44,256 nucleotides of DNA from an uncultured Pelagibacteraceae bacterium (GTDB lineage: Bacteria; Pseudomonadota; Alphaproteobacteria; Pelagibacterales; Pelagibacteraceae), in the NCBI GenBank assembly GCA_902520685.1, contig CABYPE010000006.1, positions 1 through 44,256 of the forward strand, given 5' to 3'. The notes under the pieces are model-generated. The model did no database searches. It was not told the DNA's origin and worked only from the letters and a program-made list of their open reading frames with translations. Within the stretch, counting starts at the first letter, position 1, and every line of letters begins with the position of its first letter. Below are positions 8,571-18,755 of this stretch, one piece after another. The position numbers were made by a program, and so were the translations under genes.

Positions 8571-10226
8571 TCAAATTCTAACTAAATTAATGTTAGTAAA
8601 AGGTTTTTTTCCAGTCTTTTCTTTTGAAAATTTACGACAACAAATCTTTAATGCATCAATCAAATTATGTTCTTGCTGTTTACTCCCTATTTTAAATGTT
8701 CTAACTGTTTTTTCAATTTCGTCCTCAATACCATATATAAAATCTTCTTTATCATCCACTGGTAGCCCTCTAAAAGACAAAATTGGATTATCATGAATAT
8801 TTCCTTTTGGGGTAATTAAAATCGTTACCTCTAAATAACCATTTGCACTTAAATTTTTTCTTTCTTTAATAGATTGAGCATCTTCATCAACGCTTATATT
8901 TCCATCTAAATATAATCTGCCACTTGGTGCTTTATCATAAACCTCAGGGTCTCCGGGAGATAATTTTACTATGTCTCCATTTTCTACTTGAACCGGATTA
9001 GGAACTTGCATTTCTTTTGCAAAGTTAATGTGTTCTATCATATGTCTATGTTCACCATGTACTGGAATAACACATTTAGGTTTTACCCATTGATACATAT
9101 CTTTTAAATCTTCTCTGTTTGGGTGACCTGAAACATGAATAAATTCTGTCTCCTCTGAGATAACCTCTATACCTTCTTTCACTAATTGATTGTGTAATTT
9201 ATATAACTTTTTTTCATTTCCAGGAATTATTTTTGATGAAAATATTACTGCATCACCTCTTTCCATTAAAATATCTGGATGTGTATAATTTGAAATTCTC
9301 ATCATAGCACCCATTGGCTCACCTTGGCTTCCAGTACAGAGATATACTATTTTTTCCCTTGAAAATTTTTTAGCTTCTCTTGGATCTATTGGCTCAATAG
9401 TATTTTTCAAATATCCGCACTGTCGTGCAGCTTTATAAATTCTATGCATTGATCTTCCTACTAATGAAATTTGTCTTCCTGTTTGTTCAGCACAATAAAA
9501 TGCTGTTTCCATTCTTGCTACATTAGATGCAAAAGATGTAATTACGACTCTTTTATTTAATCTATTCATAATATTTAATAAATTTTTTCTAACATCTAAT
9601 TCTGATCCAGATCTTCCAGCACTGAATACATTTGTAGAATCGCAAATCATTGCTAACACACCTTCATCTCCAATTTCTTTTAATCTCTTAGAGTTAATAT
9701 TTTCCCCAATTAATGGATTAGGATCAACTTTCCAGTCACCGGTGTGTAAAATTATTCCGGCAGGGGTTTGTATTCTCAGACCATTGGGCTCTAAAATAGA
9801 ATGTGTTAATGTTATATACTCTATATTAAAAGGTTCTAATTTAACTGTGCCGTTCAATTCAACAATTTTAAGATCATTTGTAATATCAATATGTTTTTCC
9901 TTGAACTTTTCTCTAATTAATATTGCTGTAAAAGGTGTAGCAAAAATTTTACATTTTAATTTTGGCCATAAGTGAGCAATTGCCCCAATATGATCCTCAT
10001 GTGCGTGGGTTAAAACTATTCCTAATAGGTTTTCTTTTCTTTCAACAATAAAACCTGGATCAGGATATATTAGATCAACACCAGGAATAGTATCATCAGC
10101 AAAAGTTACGCCAATATCAACCATAATCCACTTATGATCTCCTGGGAGACCATAACCAAATAGATTCATATTCATTCCTATTTCACCTGAACCTCCTAGT
10201 GGACAAAATAATAATTCTTCTTTCAT
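8571..10226 (-). CDS. rnj: Ribonuclease J
   Basis: RNase J is a zinc-dependent metallo-beta-lactamase-fold RNase with endonuclease and 5'-3' exonuclease activity, used in alphaproteobacteria for mRNA turnover and rRNA processing. The 551-residue protein has the metal-binding motif THAHEDHIGA (H74, H76, D78, H79), LHTGDWKVDPNP, the beta-CASP region with SFASNVARMETA, and motif C ending HVSGHPNRED and CVIPVHGEHRHM. Length and domain order match the family (about 555). It lies between coaX (1 base) and the DUF1467 gene (1 base). Confidence 0.96.
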   Translation of the reverse strand: MKEELLFCPLGGSGEIGMNMNLFGYGLPGDHKWIMVDIGVTFADDTIPGVDLIYPDPGFIVERKENLLGIVLTHAHEDHIGAIAHLWPKLKCKIFATPFTAILIREKFKEKHIDITNDLKIVELNGTVKLEPFNIEYITLTHSILEPNGLRIQTPAGIILHTGDWKVDPNPLIGENINSKRLKEIGDEGVLAMICDSTNVFSAGRSGSELDVRKNLLNIMNRLNKRVVITSFASNVARMETAFYCAEQTGRQISLVGRSMHRIYKAARQCGYLKNTIEPIDPREAKKFSREKIVYLCTGSQGEPMGAMMRISNYTHPDILMERGDAVIFSSKIIPGNEKKLYKLHNQLVKEGIEVISEETEFIHVSGHPNREDLKDMYQWVKPKCVIPVHGEHRHMIEHINFAKEMQVPNPVQVENGDIVKLSPGDPEVYDKAPSGRLYLDGNISVDEDAQSIKERKNLSANGYLEVTILITPKGNIHDNPILSFRGLPVDDKEDFIYGIEDEIEKTVRTFKIGSKQQEHNLIDALKICCRKFSKEKTGKKPFTNINLVRI

Positions 10227-10227
10227 A

Positions 10228-10974
10228 TTATTTAATTAATTTTGAGATTTTAATAAGACCTTTAATTGTTATATCTTTATTTTGAATTATTTTTGTTTTA
10301 ATCGATTTTTTAAATAAATCTGAAAATCCCCCTGTTAAAATTACTTTAAAAGATTTTCCTGTTTCTTTCTTAATTAATTTAATAATATTGTCAATTAAAC
10401 CTGCATATCCCCAAAAAAAACCCGATCTAACAGCTGAGATTGTATTATTTCCAATAACCTTATTTATTTTTTTTAACTCAATTTTGGGAATCAAAATTGC
10501 CTTATCAGAAAGAGTATTAAGAGATAATTTTATACCTGGAGCAATTATTCCTCCAAAATATGTATTCTTAATCAAAACATCAAATGTTGTAGCTGTTCCA
10601 AAGTCAAGAATGATATAATTATTTCTTTTATCCATCAAACTAATAGAATTTGTTATTCTATCTGATCCAACTTGTTTAAAATTTACCTTTATTTTAATTA
10701 AAGACTTAAGATTTAAATTTTTAACTTCAAAACATTTTATTTTTGTTTTTTTTGAAAAAAATTTTTTGATTATTTTGAATGTATTTGGAACAACACTACA
10801 AAACAAAATTTTTTCAATTTTATTGAATTGAATTTCATACTTTTTGAACAAATAATTTAATCTAGAATTATTAATATTTTTTGTAGGAAAAATTATTTTT
10901 TTTAAAATCTTTTTATTTTTTGAAACTAAACATACTTTAGTTTCAGTATTTCCTATGTCTCCTAGTATATTCAT
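10228..10974 (-). CDS. coaX: Type III pantothenate kinase
   Basis: This enzyme phosphorylates pantothenate, the first step of coenzyme A synthesis. It is an ASKHA-fold protein of 248 residues. The N-terminal phosphate loop is DIGNTETKVCLV (residues 6-17), followed by GSDRITNSIS and the catalytic/phosphate block ILDFGTATTFDVL, then GGIIAPGIKLSLNTLSDKA and the C-terminal LTGGFSDLF. The protein is strikingly Lys- and Ile-rich, as expected from the low GC content. It sits 5 bases after birA and 1 base before rnj; birA-coaX-rnj following nuoN is a common alphaproteobacterial order. Confidence 0.95.
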   Translation of the reverse strand: MNILGDIGNTETKVCLVSKNKKILKKIIFPTKNINNSRLNYLFKKYEIQFNKIEKILFCSVVPNTFKIIKKFFSKKTKIKCFEVKNLNLKSLIKIKVNFKQVGSDRITNSISLMDKRNNYIILDFGTATTFDVLIKNTYFGGIIAPGIKLSLNTLSDKAILIPKIELKKINKVIGNNTISAVRSGFFWGYAGLIDNIIKLIKKETGKSFKVILTGGFSDLFKKSIKTKIIQNKDITIKGLIKISKLIK

Positions 10975-10979
10975 TTCAA

Positions 10980-11516
10980 TTATTTAATTTTATATAATCT
11001 TGCTAAATTCTTTTCAAAAATTTTTTTTAAATTATTTTCCACTTTTACTTTAGTAATACTTTTCTTTGTTAATTCACACATATTTGTAGCCGGATAATTT
11101 TTTATAATTGGATTTTTATTTATATTTATACCTATACCTGTAATTAAAAAAACCTTATTTGAAAATAATATTGTTTCCTGAAGAATTCCACTGACCTTTT
11201 TTTTATCAACTAATAAATCGTTTGGTTTTTTAAAAATAATTTTTTTTTTTATATATTTTGATAATAATTTTTTTATTAATAAACAATTAATATTTGTTAT
11301 TTTGGAAATTGATATATCAGAAAAATTTAGTTCATGAAAAAAAGAAACAAATAAATTTCCTTTATTAGAAATCCATGTTCTCCCATATTGTCCTTTTCCT
11401 TTCAATTGAGTTTCTGCAATAACCATACCAGATTTAAAATTTTTATTTTTAATAAGTCTAATTGCAGTATTGTTTGTGCTATTTACTTTTTTAAATTTAA
11501 ATTTTTTTAGTCTCAT
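10980..11516 (-). CDS. birA: Biotin--[acetyl-CoA-carboxylase] ligase, minimal form
   Basis: This ligase attaches biotin to the carrier protein of acetyl-CoA carboxylase through biotinyl-AMP. The catalytic core is visible: GKGQYGRTW (the adenylate-binding GRGRxGR-type motif), KKPNDLLVDKKKVSGILQET (the KWPND motif with the lysine of KVSGIL) and the GIGININ block. At 178 residues it lacks the N-terminal DNA-binding domain of E. coli BirA (321 residues) and has essentially no C-terminal SH3-like domain, so it should be a pure ligase and no repressor. Its ATG overlaps the nuoN stop by one base. Confidence 0.92.
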   Translation of the reverse strand: MRLKKFKFKKVNSTNNTAIRLIKNKNFKSGMVIAETQLKGKGQYGRTWISNKGNLFVSFFHELNFSDISISKITNINCLLIKKLLSKYIKKKIIFKKPNDLLVDKKKVSGILQETILFSNKVFLITGIGININKNPIIKNYPATNMCELTKKSITKVKVENNLKKIFEKNLARLYKIK

Positions 11517-12934
11517 TAAATAATATTAATTCTTGAAACAACTTCGATTAATTGACTTGGAAAAATGAAGTATATTAGAATTAATATAGTCGAAGTAGTA
11601 AGTGAAAATTTTAACCACAAACTTTGGTCACTGTCATATTTTTCTTTTTCTTTATCAAAATAAATTACTTTGATAATTCTTAAGTAGTAAAATGCGGCTA
11701 TTACCGTTGATAAAAGTCCAACTATAGCTAAGAAGTACATTGATTGCTCCAAAACCGACTTAAATATATAAAATTTTGCAAAGAAACCTGCTAGAGGCGG
11801 TATACCTGCTAATGAAAATAAAATAACAAGCAAACATAATGATAATAATGGATGATTTTTTGATAAACCTGAAAGATCATCTATATCTTCATAATATTGA
11901 TCTTTTCTTTTCAACATCAATAAGCATGAAAAAAGTGCTAAATTCATTACAATATAAATTGATATGTAAATTATTGAACTTTGAATACCTTCATTTGATC
12001 CAGTAGCTAAACCAGCTAATGTATAACCAATATGACCAATCGAACTATATGCTATAAGTCTTTTTATATTTGTTTGACCAATAGCTGCTATAGCACCAAA
12101 TAGCATTGAAGCAATTGACAAGAAAACTATAATCATTTGCCATTGATCTAGTAAATTAATGAAAGGAATATATAAAAATCTTATAAATACAGTTAAAGCT
12201 GCAATCTTTGGTACCATTGTAAAGAATAATGTAACAGTTGTTGGAGATCCTTCATATACGTCAGGAGCCCACATATGAAATGGAACAGCTGAAATTTTAA
12301 AAGCTAAACCAACTAAAATAAATACAATTCCAAATGTTAATGCATATTCATTGGAACTTAGTTGATTTGAAATCACATCAAAATTCGTTGAACCTGAAAA
12401 ACCATATATCAGTGAACATCCATATAATAATAATCCTGATGATAAAGCACTTAAAACAAAATATTTTAAACCAGCTTCAGAAGATTTTAATTGATCTCTA
12501 TTAAATGTTGCCAACACATAAAGACCTAAAGATTGTAATTCCAAGCCCATATAAAAAACAATTAAGTCATTAGAACTTATCATAATCATCATGCCTAAAA
12601 CTGAACTTAAAATAAGAATTGGATATTCTATGTTAAACAATTTTAATACTTTTAAATAACTTAATGAAATTACTAAAACTAAAAAAGCACTAATTAAAGT
12701 TATGATTTTCATTAGAGAAGACATGTGATCAATAATAATACTTTCATTAAACATGGTTATTCTACTAACAGAAAATGTTTCATTGATAGTTATTATTGTT
12801 GTTATTAAAATTACAAATAAAGATAGATTAAAAATAAGTTTTGAGCTATTTTTTTTAAAAACCCCAAGGACTAATAAAAACATAATTGAAAGTGAAATAA
12901 ATATTTCAGGTAATACTAAGTTTAAATTTTCCAT
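11516..12934 (-). CDS. nuoN: NADH-quinone oxidoreductase subunit N
   Basis: NuoN is one of three antiporter-like proton-pumping subunits in the membrane arm of complex I. At 472 residues and about 14 membrane helices it is full length. Family motifs include MGLELQSLGLYVL (the key glutamate of helix 5), FKISAVPFHMWAPDVYEGSP (lysine of helix 7) and NIKRLIAYSSIGHIGY. It is the last gene of the nuo cluster, and its stop overlaps the birA start, so birA and the genes beyond it probably share the transcript. One base separates it from nuoM. Confidence 0.97.
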   Translation of the reverse strand: MENLNLVLPEIFISLSIMFLLVLGVFKKNSSKLIFNLSLFVILITTIITINETFSVSRITMFNESIIIDHMSSLMKIITLISAFLVLVISLSYLKVLKLFNIEYPILILSSVLGMMIMISSNDLIVFYMGLELQSLGLYVLATFNRDQLKSSEAGLKYFVLSALSSGLLLYGCSLIYGFSGSTNFDVISNQLSSNEYALTFGIVFILVGLAFKISAVPFHMWAPDVYEGSPTTVTLFFTMVPKIAALTVFIRFLYIPFINLLDQWQMIIVFLSIASMLFGAIAAIGQTNIKRLIAYSSIGHIGYTLAGLATGSNEGIQSSIIYISIYIVMNLALFSCLLMLKRKDQYYEDIDDLSGLSKNHPLLSLCLLVILFSLAGIPPLAGFFAKFYIFKSVLEQSMYFLAIVGLLSTVIAAFYYLRIIKVIYFDKEKEKYDSDQSLWLKFSLTTSTILILIYFIFPSQLIEVVSRINII

Positions 12935-12935
12935 A

Positions 12936-14417
12936 TTATTTTTTAGCTAAATTTGTTGAATGCATATTTATCAAATCTGTTACTGAAACTTCTATAGTAT
13001 TGATTAATGGATCTGGATAAAATCCAAAAAATAAAATTGGTGCTGCTAAGCAGCTTAAAATAAAATATTCAGATCTATTTAAATCTACAATTTTTTTGAG
13101 ATCTTCGTTAATTATTTTTCCAAAAACTACTCTTTTATATAACCATAACATATAAGCAGCACCTAAAATCACTCCTAAACTAGCAATAACAGCAACTAAA
13201 AAATTATCTTTAAAAGCTCCCATTAAAATTAAAAATTCACCAATAAAACCGCTTGTCCCTGGCAAACCTAAAGATGCAAGAGCAAACACCATGAATAATA
13301 TTGAATATTTTGGAATTATAGAAACCAATCCACCATAAGTACTTATTAGTCTAGAATGCATTCTGTCATAAACTACTCCTACGGTTAAAAACAAAGCTGC
13401 TGAAACTAATCCATGACTTATCATTTGAATAATACTTCCCTCAATTCCTTGTTGTTGGAGAGTAAATATACCTAATGTTACGAAACCCATGTGTGCAACT
13501 GATGAGTAAGCAATTAGTTTTTTCATATCTTCTTGCATTAAAGCAATGAATGATGTGAATATTATCGCAATTACACTCAAAGCATAAATTAAAGGTGTGA
13601 ATAGCTCTGAAGCAATAGGAAAAAGTCCTAATGAAAATCTAATAAATCCATATCCAGCCATCTTCAACAAAATCGCTGCTAATAATACAGATCCAGCTGT
13701 AGGCGCCTCAACATGTGCATCTGGTAACCATGTATGAACAGGCCACATAGGTGTTTTAACGGCAAAAGAACTAAAAAATGCTAACCATAAAAGATTTTGG
13801 TATTTAACATCTATACCAATTTCATAGAGTCGGACCACATCAGTTGTACCAGTGATCCAATAAATTGAAATTATTGCTACTAACATTAAAACAGAACCAA
13901 GTAATGTGTATAAAAAGAATTTGAATGCTGAATAGACTCTTCTTGTTCCTCCCCAAATTCCAATAATTAAAAACATTGGAATTAATCCGGCTTCAAAGAA
14001 TAAGTAAAATACAACTAGATCAAGTGCACAAAATACACCAATCATAAAACTTTCCATAATCAGTATTGCAATTAAAAAATCTCTCAACCTATTTTTAATT
14101 GAATTGTTTACAGATATTATACAAAGTGGCGTAATAAATGTTGTTAGTATTATAAATAAAATTGAAATTCCATCTACTCCAACTTTGTAATTAATAAATC
14201 CTTCTATCCATGTTCTATCTTCTATAAATTGAAAAATAGAAGTTGATTGATCAAATAAAATCCATAGATAAATAGATATTAAAAAATTTACAACCGAAGT
14301 AAATAAAGCTACATATTTTGCTGTTAAATTATTTCCTTCTCTATCCTTAGTAAAAAATAAAAATAAAGCACCAATTGTTGGTAATAATATTAAGGAAGTA
14401 AGAATCGGAAAGTTCAT
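12936..14417 (-). CDS. nuoM: NADH-quinone oxidoreductase subunit M
   Basis: This proton-pumping antiporter-like subunit of complex I has 493 residues and about 14 membrane helices. Conserved sequence includes YLFFEAGLIPMFLIIGIWGG (essential glutamate), the helix 7 block FFSSFAVKTPMWPVHTWLPDAH with its lysine, and DMKKLIAYSSVAHMGFV. Its ATG overlaps the nuoL stop by a single base, so the two are translationally coupled. Nothing abnormal was seen in length or motifs. Confidence 0.97.
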   Translation of the reverse strand: MNFPILTSLILLPTIGALFLFFTKDREGNNLTAKYVALFTSVVNFLISIYLWILFDQSTSIFQFIEDRTWIEGFINYKVGVDGISILFIILTTFITPLCIISVNNSIKNRLRDFLIAILIMESFMIGVFCALDLVVFYLFFEAGLIPMFLIIGIWGGTRRVYSAFKFFLYTLLGSVLMLVAIISIYWITGTTDVVRLYEIGIDVKYQNLLWLAFFSSFAVKTPMWPVHTWLPDAHVEAPTAGSVLLAAILLKMAGYGFIRFSLGLFPIASELFTPLIYALSVIAIIFTSFIALMQEDMKKLIAYSSVAHMGFVTLGIFTLQQQGIEGSIIQMISHGLVSAALFLTVGVVYDRMHSRLISTYGGLVSIIPKYSILFMVFALASLGLPGTSGFIGEFLILMGAFKDNFLVAVIASLGVILGAAYMLWLYKRVVFGKIINEDLKKIVDLNRSEYFILSCLAAPILFFGFYPDPLINTIEVSVTDLINMHSTNLAKK

Positions 14418-16327
14418 TATTTTACTATTAAGAATGTTAATAGGGCAGAGAAACCTAACAACATAATAAATGCATATTGATAAATAAAACCACTTTGTAA
14501 TTTAGATGCTTTAAGTGAACACTTTTTTATAAATGAAGAAATCCCGTCAGGACCAAAACCATCTATTATAGTTCCATCACAAAATTTCCACAAAAATAAT
14601 CCAAATTTTTTTGAAGATTTAATAAATAATATTTCGTACAATTCATCGAAATACCATTTGTTAACTAAAAAATTATATAAAGGTCTATTCGTTGATGCTA
14701 TTGTTTTAGGTAAATCCTTATTTTTAACAAAAAAGTAATAAGCAATTGGAATTGATAATAAAACTAAACAAGGTGTTAAAAGTAAAAACCATGTGGGTGG
14801 GTGTTCTGTGCTCAAAGGCTCTAAAAATTTAATAGATTCTGCCCAGAAGAAATTATCACCGTGACCAATAAAAAGTCCTTTGAATAAAAAACCGGCAAAT
14901 ACTGCACCAATAGATAGAACAAATAAAGGAATAAGCATAACGATTGGAGACTCATGAGTTTCCTCTATCTTGATTTCTTTATTATTATAATCTCCATGGA
15001 AAGTTTTAAAAATTAACCTCCATGAATAAATAGAGGTTAAAAAAGCTGTAATTATACCAATTCCGGCAGCATAATAACCAGTTGTGTTTCCTCTTAAATA
15101 TGCAAATTCAATAATTGCATCTTTAGAATAAAACCCAGACAAAAATGGAAACCCTGTTAAAGCTAAAGTTCCTATAATCATTAAGGCATACGTATATGGT
15201 AATTTTTTCCATACACCCCCCATATTATTTATATTTTGTTCATCTTTAAAAGCATGAATTACTGAGCCAGATCCTAAGAATAATAATGCTTTAAAAAAAG
15301 CATGAGTGAATAGATGAAACATTGCAACATTGTAAGCACCTACTCCAGCAGCAAAAAACATATAACCAAGTTGACTACAAGTAGAATAAGCAATTATTTT
15401 TTTTATATCAGTTTGAACTAAAGCTACAGTTGCTGCAAAAAATGCTGTCGTCATTCCAATGATAGTAATTAAATTCAAAATTAAAGGTGAGTATTCATAA
15501 ATAGGTGAACATCTTACCACTAAGAAAACTCCAGCTGTAACCATTGTAGCTGCATGAATTAAAGCAGAAACAGGTGTTGGACCTTCCATTGCATCAGGTA
15601 ACCAAGTATGAAGTAATATTTGTGCTGATTTACCCATAGCACCAATAAATAAAAGTAAACAAATCAAATCTATTGCTTTAACTTCAAAACTTAAAAAAGA
15701 TAAATCTTTATCAATAATTGTTGGTATTTGTTGAAAAACCTCTGAATAATTTACTGTTCCAAATAAATAAAAAATTAAAAAAATTCCTAGTGCAAAACCA
15801 AAATCACCTATTCTATTTACTATAAAAGCTTTTATTGCTGCAGCATTTGCACTTTCTTTTTTAAACCAAAAACCAATTAAAAAATATGAACAAAGACCAA
15901 CACCTTCCCAGCCAAAAAACAATTGAATAAAATTATCTGAAGTTACAAGCATTAACATTGCAAAAGTAAATAATGATAAATAAGCCATAAATCTTGGCTT
16001 ATGAGGATCTTGGGACATATAACCAATTGAATAAATGTGAACTAAAGAAGATACAGATGTTACAACTACTAACATCACAGCTGATAACGGATCAATTAAC
16101 ATTGACCAATTAACATTTAATGAACCGGAGTTAATCCATGTTGCTATGATTATATTTTCTTCATATTGATTAACAATTACATGATAAAGAACATTAATTG
16201 ATAACAGTGCTGAAATTGAAACTAGTGCACTAGTAAAAATTTCTGAATTTCTATCACCAATATATCTTCCAAAAAAACCTGAAATAATTGAAGCAATGAG
16301 AGGAAGAAATAAAATTAAAATTTCCAT
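14417..16327 (-). CDS. nuoL: NADH-quinone oxidoreductase subunit L
   Basis: NuoL is the distal proton-pumping subunit of complex I, carrying the long lateral helix that runs along the membrane arm. Its 636 residues match the family (about 610-650). Seen are the glutamate motif FFGWEGVGLCSYFLIGFW, the lysine motif GAMGKSAQILLHTWLPDAMEGP, DIKKIIAYSTCSQLGYMF, and a C-terminal hydrophilic stretch with a final anchor helix. It begins 2 bases after the nuoK stop. Confidence 0.97.
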   Translation of the reverse strand: MEILILFLPLIASIISGFFGRYIGDRNSEIFTSALVSISALLSINVLYHVIVNQYEENIIIATWINSGSLNVNWSMLIDPLSAVMLVVVTSVSSLVHIYSIGYMSQDPHKPRFMAYLSLFTFAMLMLVTSDNFIQLFFGWEGVGLCSYFLIGFWFKKESANAAAIKAFIVNRIGDFGFALGIFLIFYLFGTVNYSEVFQQIPTIIDKDLSFLSFEVKAIDLICLLLFIGAMGKSAQILLHTWLPDAMEGPTPVSALIHAATMVTAGVFLVVRCSPIYEYSPLILNLITIIGMTTAFFAATVALVQTDIKKIIAYSTCSQLGYMFFAAGVGAYNVAMFHLFTHAFFKALLFLGSGSVIHAFKDEQNINNMGGVWKKLPYTYALMIIGTLALTGFPFLSGFYSKDAIIEFAYLRGNTTGYYAAGIGIITAFLTSIYSWRLIFKTFHGDYNNKEIKIEETHESPIVMLIPLFVLSIGAVFAGFLFKGLFIGHGDNFFWAESIKFLEPLSTEHPPTWFLLLTPCLVLLSIPIAYYFFVKNKDLPKTIASTNRPLYNFLVNKWYFDELYEILFIKSSKKFGLFLWKFCDGTIIDGFGPDGISSFIKKCSLKASKLQSGFIYQYAFIMLLGFSALLTFLIVK

Positions 16328-16329
16328 AA

Positions 16330-16641
16330 TTAACCTTTCAGTTTATTTATTTCTTCAACTCTAATTGTTCCAGCGTTCCTATAGTAAACAACAATAATTG
16401 CTAAACCAATTGCAGCCTCTGCTGCAGCTACAGTCAATATGAATAAAGTAAAAACTTGACCAGTAAGATCATCAAGAAAGATTGAAAATGAAACAAGATT
16501 TATATTTACCGCTAATAAAATAAGCTCAATACTCATTAGAATTACAATAATATTTTTTCTATTTAAAAAAATTCCTATAATGCCAATAGTAAAGATTATT
16601 GCACTAAGAGTTAAATAGTGACCAAGTCCAATATCAATCAT
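16330..16641 (-). CDS. nuoK: NADH-quinone oxidoreductase subunit K
   Basis: This small complex I membrane subunit has 103 residues and three transmembrane helices. The helix 2 motif [17 protein letters not shown] carries the conserved glutamate of the central hydrophilic axis, and helix 3 contains [19 protein letters not shown] with a second conserved glutamate. Length is typical (about 100). Its start overlaps the nuoJ stop by 8 bases, consistent with coupled translation. Confidence 0.97.
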   Translation of the reverse strand: MIDIGLGHYLTLSAIIFTIGIIGIFLNRKNIIVILMSIELILLAVNINLVSFSIFLDDLTGQVFTLFILTVAAAEAAIGLAIIVVYYRNAGTIRVEEINKLKG

Positions 16642-17263
16642 CTATACTTACTCCTTTATTACTTTCAACGTCTAAAACCTGAACTCCTTCTGCTCTTTCT
16701 CTTGAAATTTGTTTTATATAACTTTGTTTTTTAACCCCATCCCTTTGACGAAACGTAAGTACTATTGCACCTATCATTGCAACTAATAGTATCATTCCAC
16801 TTATTTGAAAAACGTGAATATATTCCGTATACAAAACCTGTCCTAAAGAGTGAGTGTTGCTTATGCTTTCTTGTGTTTGTGTATTAATTTTTTCAAGTAA
16901 ATTTGGCTTATATTTCCAACCTCCAATGACAATAATTAATTCAAAAAATATAATAGCACTTATAATTAAACCAATTGGTATGTGGCCAGAACTTTGTGAG
17001 GATAAAAACCACTGATTTGTTTGCTGAGCAACATTTAACATCATTACAACAAATAAAAATAAAACTGCAACAGCACCTACATATACGATTAGCATGATCA
17101 TTCCTAAAAATTCAGCACCAATCATTATGAATAAACATGAAATACTAATAAAATCTAAGATTAAAAAAAAAACTGAATGAACTGTATTTTTTGAGGCAGT
17201 AACCATAATTGCAGAAATAATTGCTATAGCAGAAAAGATATAAAAAAAAATTGCGTGAGCCAT
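16634..17263 (-). CDS. nuoJ: NADH-quinone oxidoreductase subunit J
   Basis: This complex I membrane subunit has 209 residues and five predicted helices. The third helix has the conserved [22 protein letters not shown] stretch, whose tyrosine and glycine are part of the pi-bulge region in the family. The C-terminus is an extended hydrophilic tail (about residues 165-209). It lies 4 bases after nuoI and overlaps nuoK by 8. Confidence 0.96.
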   Translation of the reverse strand: MAHAIFFYIFSAIAIISAIMVTASKNTVHSVFFLILDFISISCLFIMIGAEFLGMIMLIVYVGAVAVLFLFVVMMLNVAQQTNQWFLSSQSSGHIPIGLIISAIIFFELIIVIGGWKYKPNLLEKINTQTQESISNTHSLGQVLYTEYIHVFQISGMILLVAMIGAIVLTFRQRDGVKKQSYIKQISRERAEGVQVLDVESNKGVSIDD

Positions 17264-17267
17264 TATT

Positions 17268-17753
17268 TTATCTGTAAGGATTATCAGCTTTAATGTTTGC
17301 AGCTAAAATATTTTCCCATCTATCTCCATTATCAAGCAATTTATCCTTTGTGTAATATAGCTCCTCTCTAGTTTCGGTAGAGAATTCAAAGTTTGGTCCT
17401 TGAACAATTGCATCAACTGGACATGATTCTTCACACAAACCACAATAAATACATTTCATCATATCAATATCATAACGAGTAGTTTTTCTACTACCATCAC
17501 CGCGCTCAGCTGACTCAATTGTAATTGCTTGAGCTGGACAAACTGCTTCACATAATTTGCATGCTATACATCTTTCTTCTCCATTCGGATATCGTCGTAA
17601 AGCGTGTTCACCTCTATATCGTGGGCTTATTTTGCCTTTCTCAAATGGATAATTAATTGTTTTTTTTGACTTAAACAATTCCTTTATGGCAATTAATAAA
17701 CCACCTAAAAAGTCTGTCATGAAAATTGTTTTTAAAAATCTTGAAAATTTCAT
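17268..17753 (-). CDS. nuoI: NADH-quinone oxidoreductase subunit I
   Basis: NuoI is the peripheral-arm ferredoxin-like subunit carrying clusters N6a and N6b. In 161 residues it shows two 4Fe-4S motifs, [12 protein letters not shown] and [15 protein letters not shown], with the intervening [10 protein letters not shown]. The N-terminal amphipathic region (residues 1-30) would contact the membrane. It immediately follows nuoH with no gap and precedes nuoJ by 4 bases. Confidence 0.97.
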   Translation of the reverse strand: MKFSRFLKTIFMTDFLGGLLIAIKELFKSKKTINYPFEKGKISPRYRGEHALRRYPNGEERCIACKLCEAVCPAQAITIESAERGDGSRKTTRYDIDMMKCIYCGLCEESCPVDAIVQGPNFEFSTETREELYYTKDKLLDNGDRWENILAANIKADNPYR

Positions 17754-18752
17754 TTAGTTAGTCGGTAGAAGATTAAAATAAAATAAATAACTTGCTGTCA
17801 AAACGACCCAAGTTAATGACAAGGGTAAGAATATTTTCCAACCTAATCTCATTAGTTGATCATATCTATATCTTGGAACGATTGCTTTTACTAATGCAAA
17901 CAAAATAAACAAAAAAATTATCTTAAAAACTAACCAGAAAGCCCCGGGTACTAAGTTAAATGGATATAAATCAATTGGAGATAGCCAGCCTCCCAAAAAT
18001 AAAATTGATCCTAAAGCGCACATTAAAAGTATATTGGCATATTCACCTAACCAAAACATTGCATACATCATACCTGAATATTCCGTTTGATAACCAGCAA
18101 CTAGTTCAGCTTCTGCTTCGGGTAAATCAAATGGGGGTCTGTTAGTTTCAGCCAATGCTGATATAAAAAAAATTACAAACATTGGAAAAAGTGGAATTAC
18201 AAACCATAATTTTTGTTGAGCAAGAACTATGTCATTTAAATTGAGAGAACCAACACATAAAAGAACATTTATAATAATTATACCAATTGAAACTTCATAA
18301 GAGACCATTTGTGCTGCAGATCTGATTGCACCTAAAAAAGGATATTTAGAATTTGAAGCCCATCCGCCCATTATAATTCCATAAACTCCTAAGGAGGAAA
18401 CAGCAAATAAGTATAATATTCCAACATTAATATTTGCAAGAACTTGTGTTTCACTGAAAGGAATAACTGCCCAAGCAATTAATGCTAAAGTCATTGTAAC
18501 TATTGGTGCCAATATAAATATTATTTTATTAGAACTTGAAGGTATAATTATTTCTTTAAAAATATACTTTAGAGCATCAGCTAAGGACTGAAGTAAACCG
18601 AATGGACCCACAACATTTGGACCTTGTCTTTTTTGTACGAATGCCCAAACTCTACGATCCAGCCAGACAATCATTGCAACAGATACAAGAACTGGCACAA
18701 GTAAAAATAAAATTTTATAAATTTCTTGAAAAATAATGTTTAAATATTCCAT
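17754..18752 (-). CDS. nuoH: NADH-quinone oxidoreductase subunit H
   Basis: NuoH is the membrane subunit that forms much of the quinone-binding chamber of complex I. It has 332 residues and about eight helices. Conserved elements are [21 protein letters not shown] near the N-terminus, the acidic quinone-site loop [21 protein letters not shown], and the C-terminal [21 protein letters not shown]. It ends directly at the nuoI start and begins 3 bases after nuoG. Confidence 0.97.
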   Translation of the reverse strand: MEYLNIIFQEIYKILFLLVPVLVSVAMIVWLDRRVWAFVQKRQGPNVVGPFGLLQSLADALKYIFKEIIIPSSSNKIIFILAPIVTMTLALIAWAVIPFSETQVLANINVGILYLFAVSSLGVYGIIMGGWASNSKYPFLGAIRSAAQMVSYEVSIGIIIINVLLCVGSLNLNDIVLAQQKLWFVIPLFPMFVIFFISALAETNRPPFDLPEAEAELVAGYQTEYSGMMYAMFWLGEYANILLMCALGSILFLGGWLSPIDLYPFNLVPGAFWLVFKIIFLFILFALVKAIVPRYRYDQLMRLGWKIFLPLSLTWVVLTASYLFYFNLLPTN

Positions 18753-18755
18753 TTT

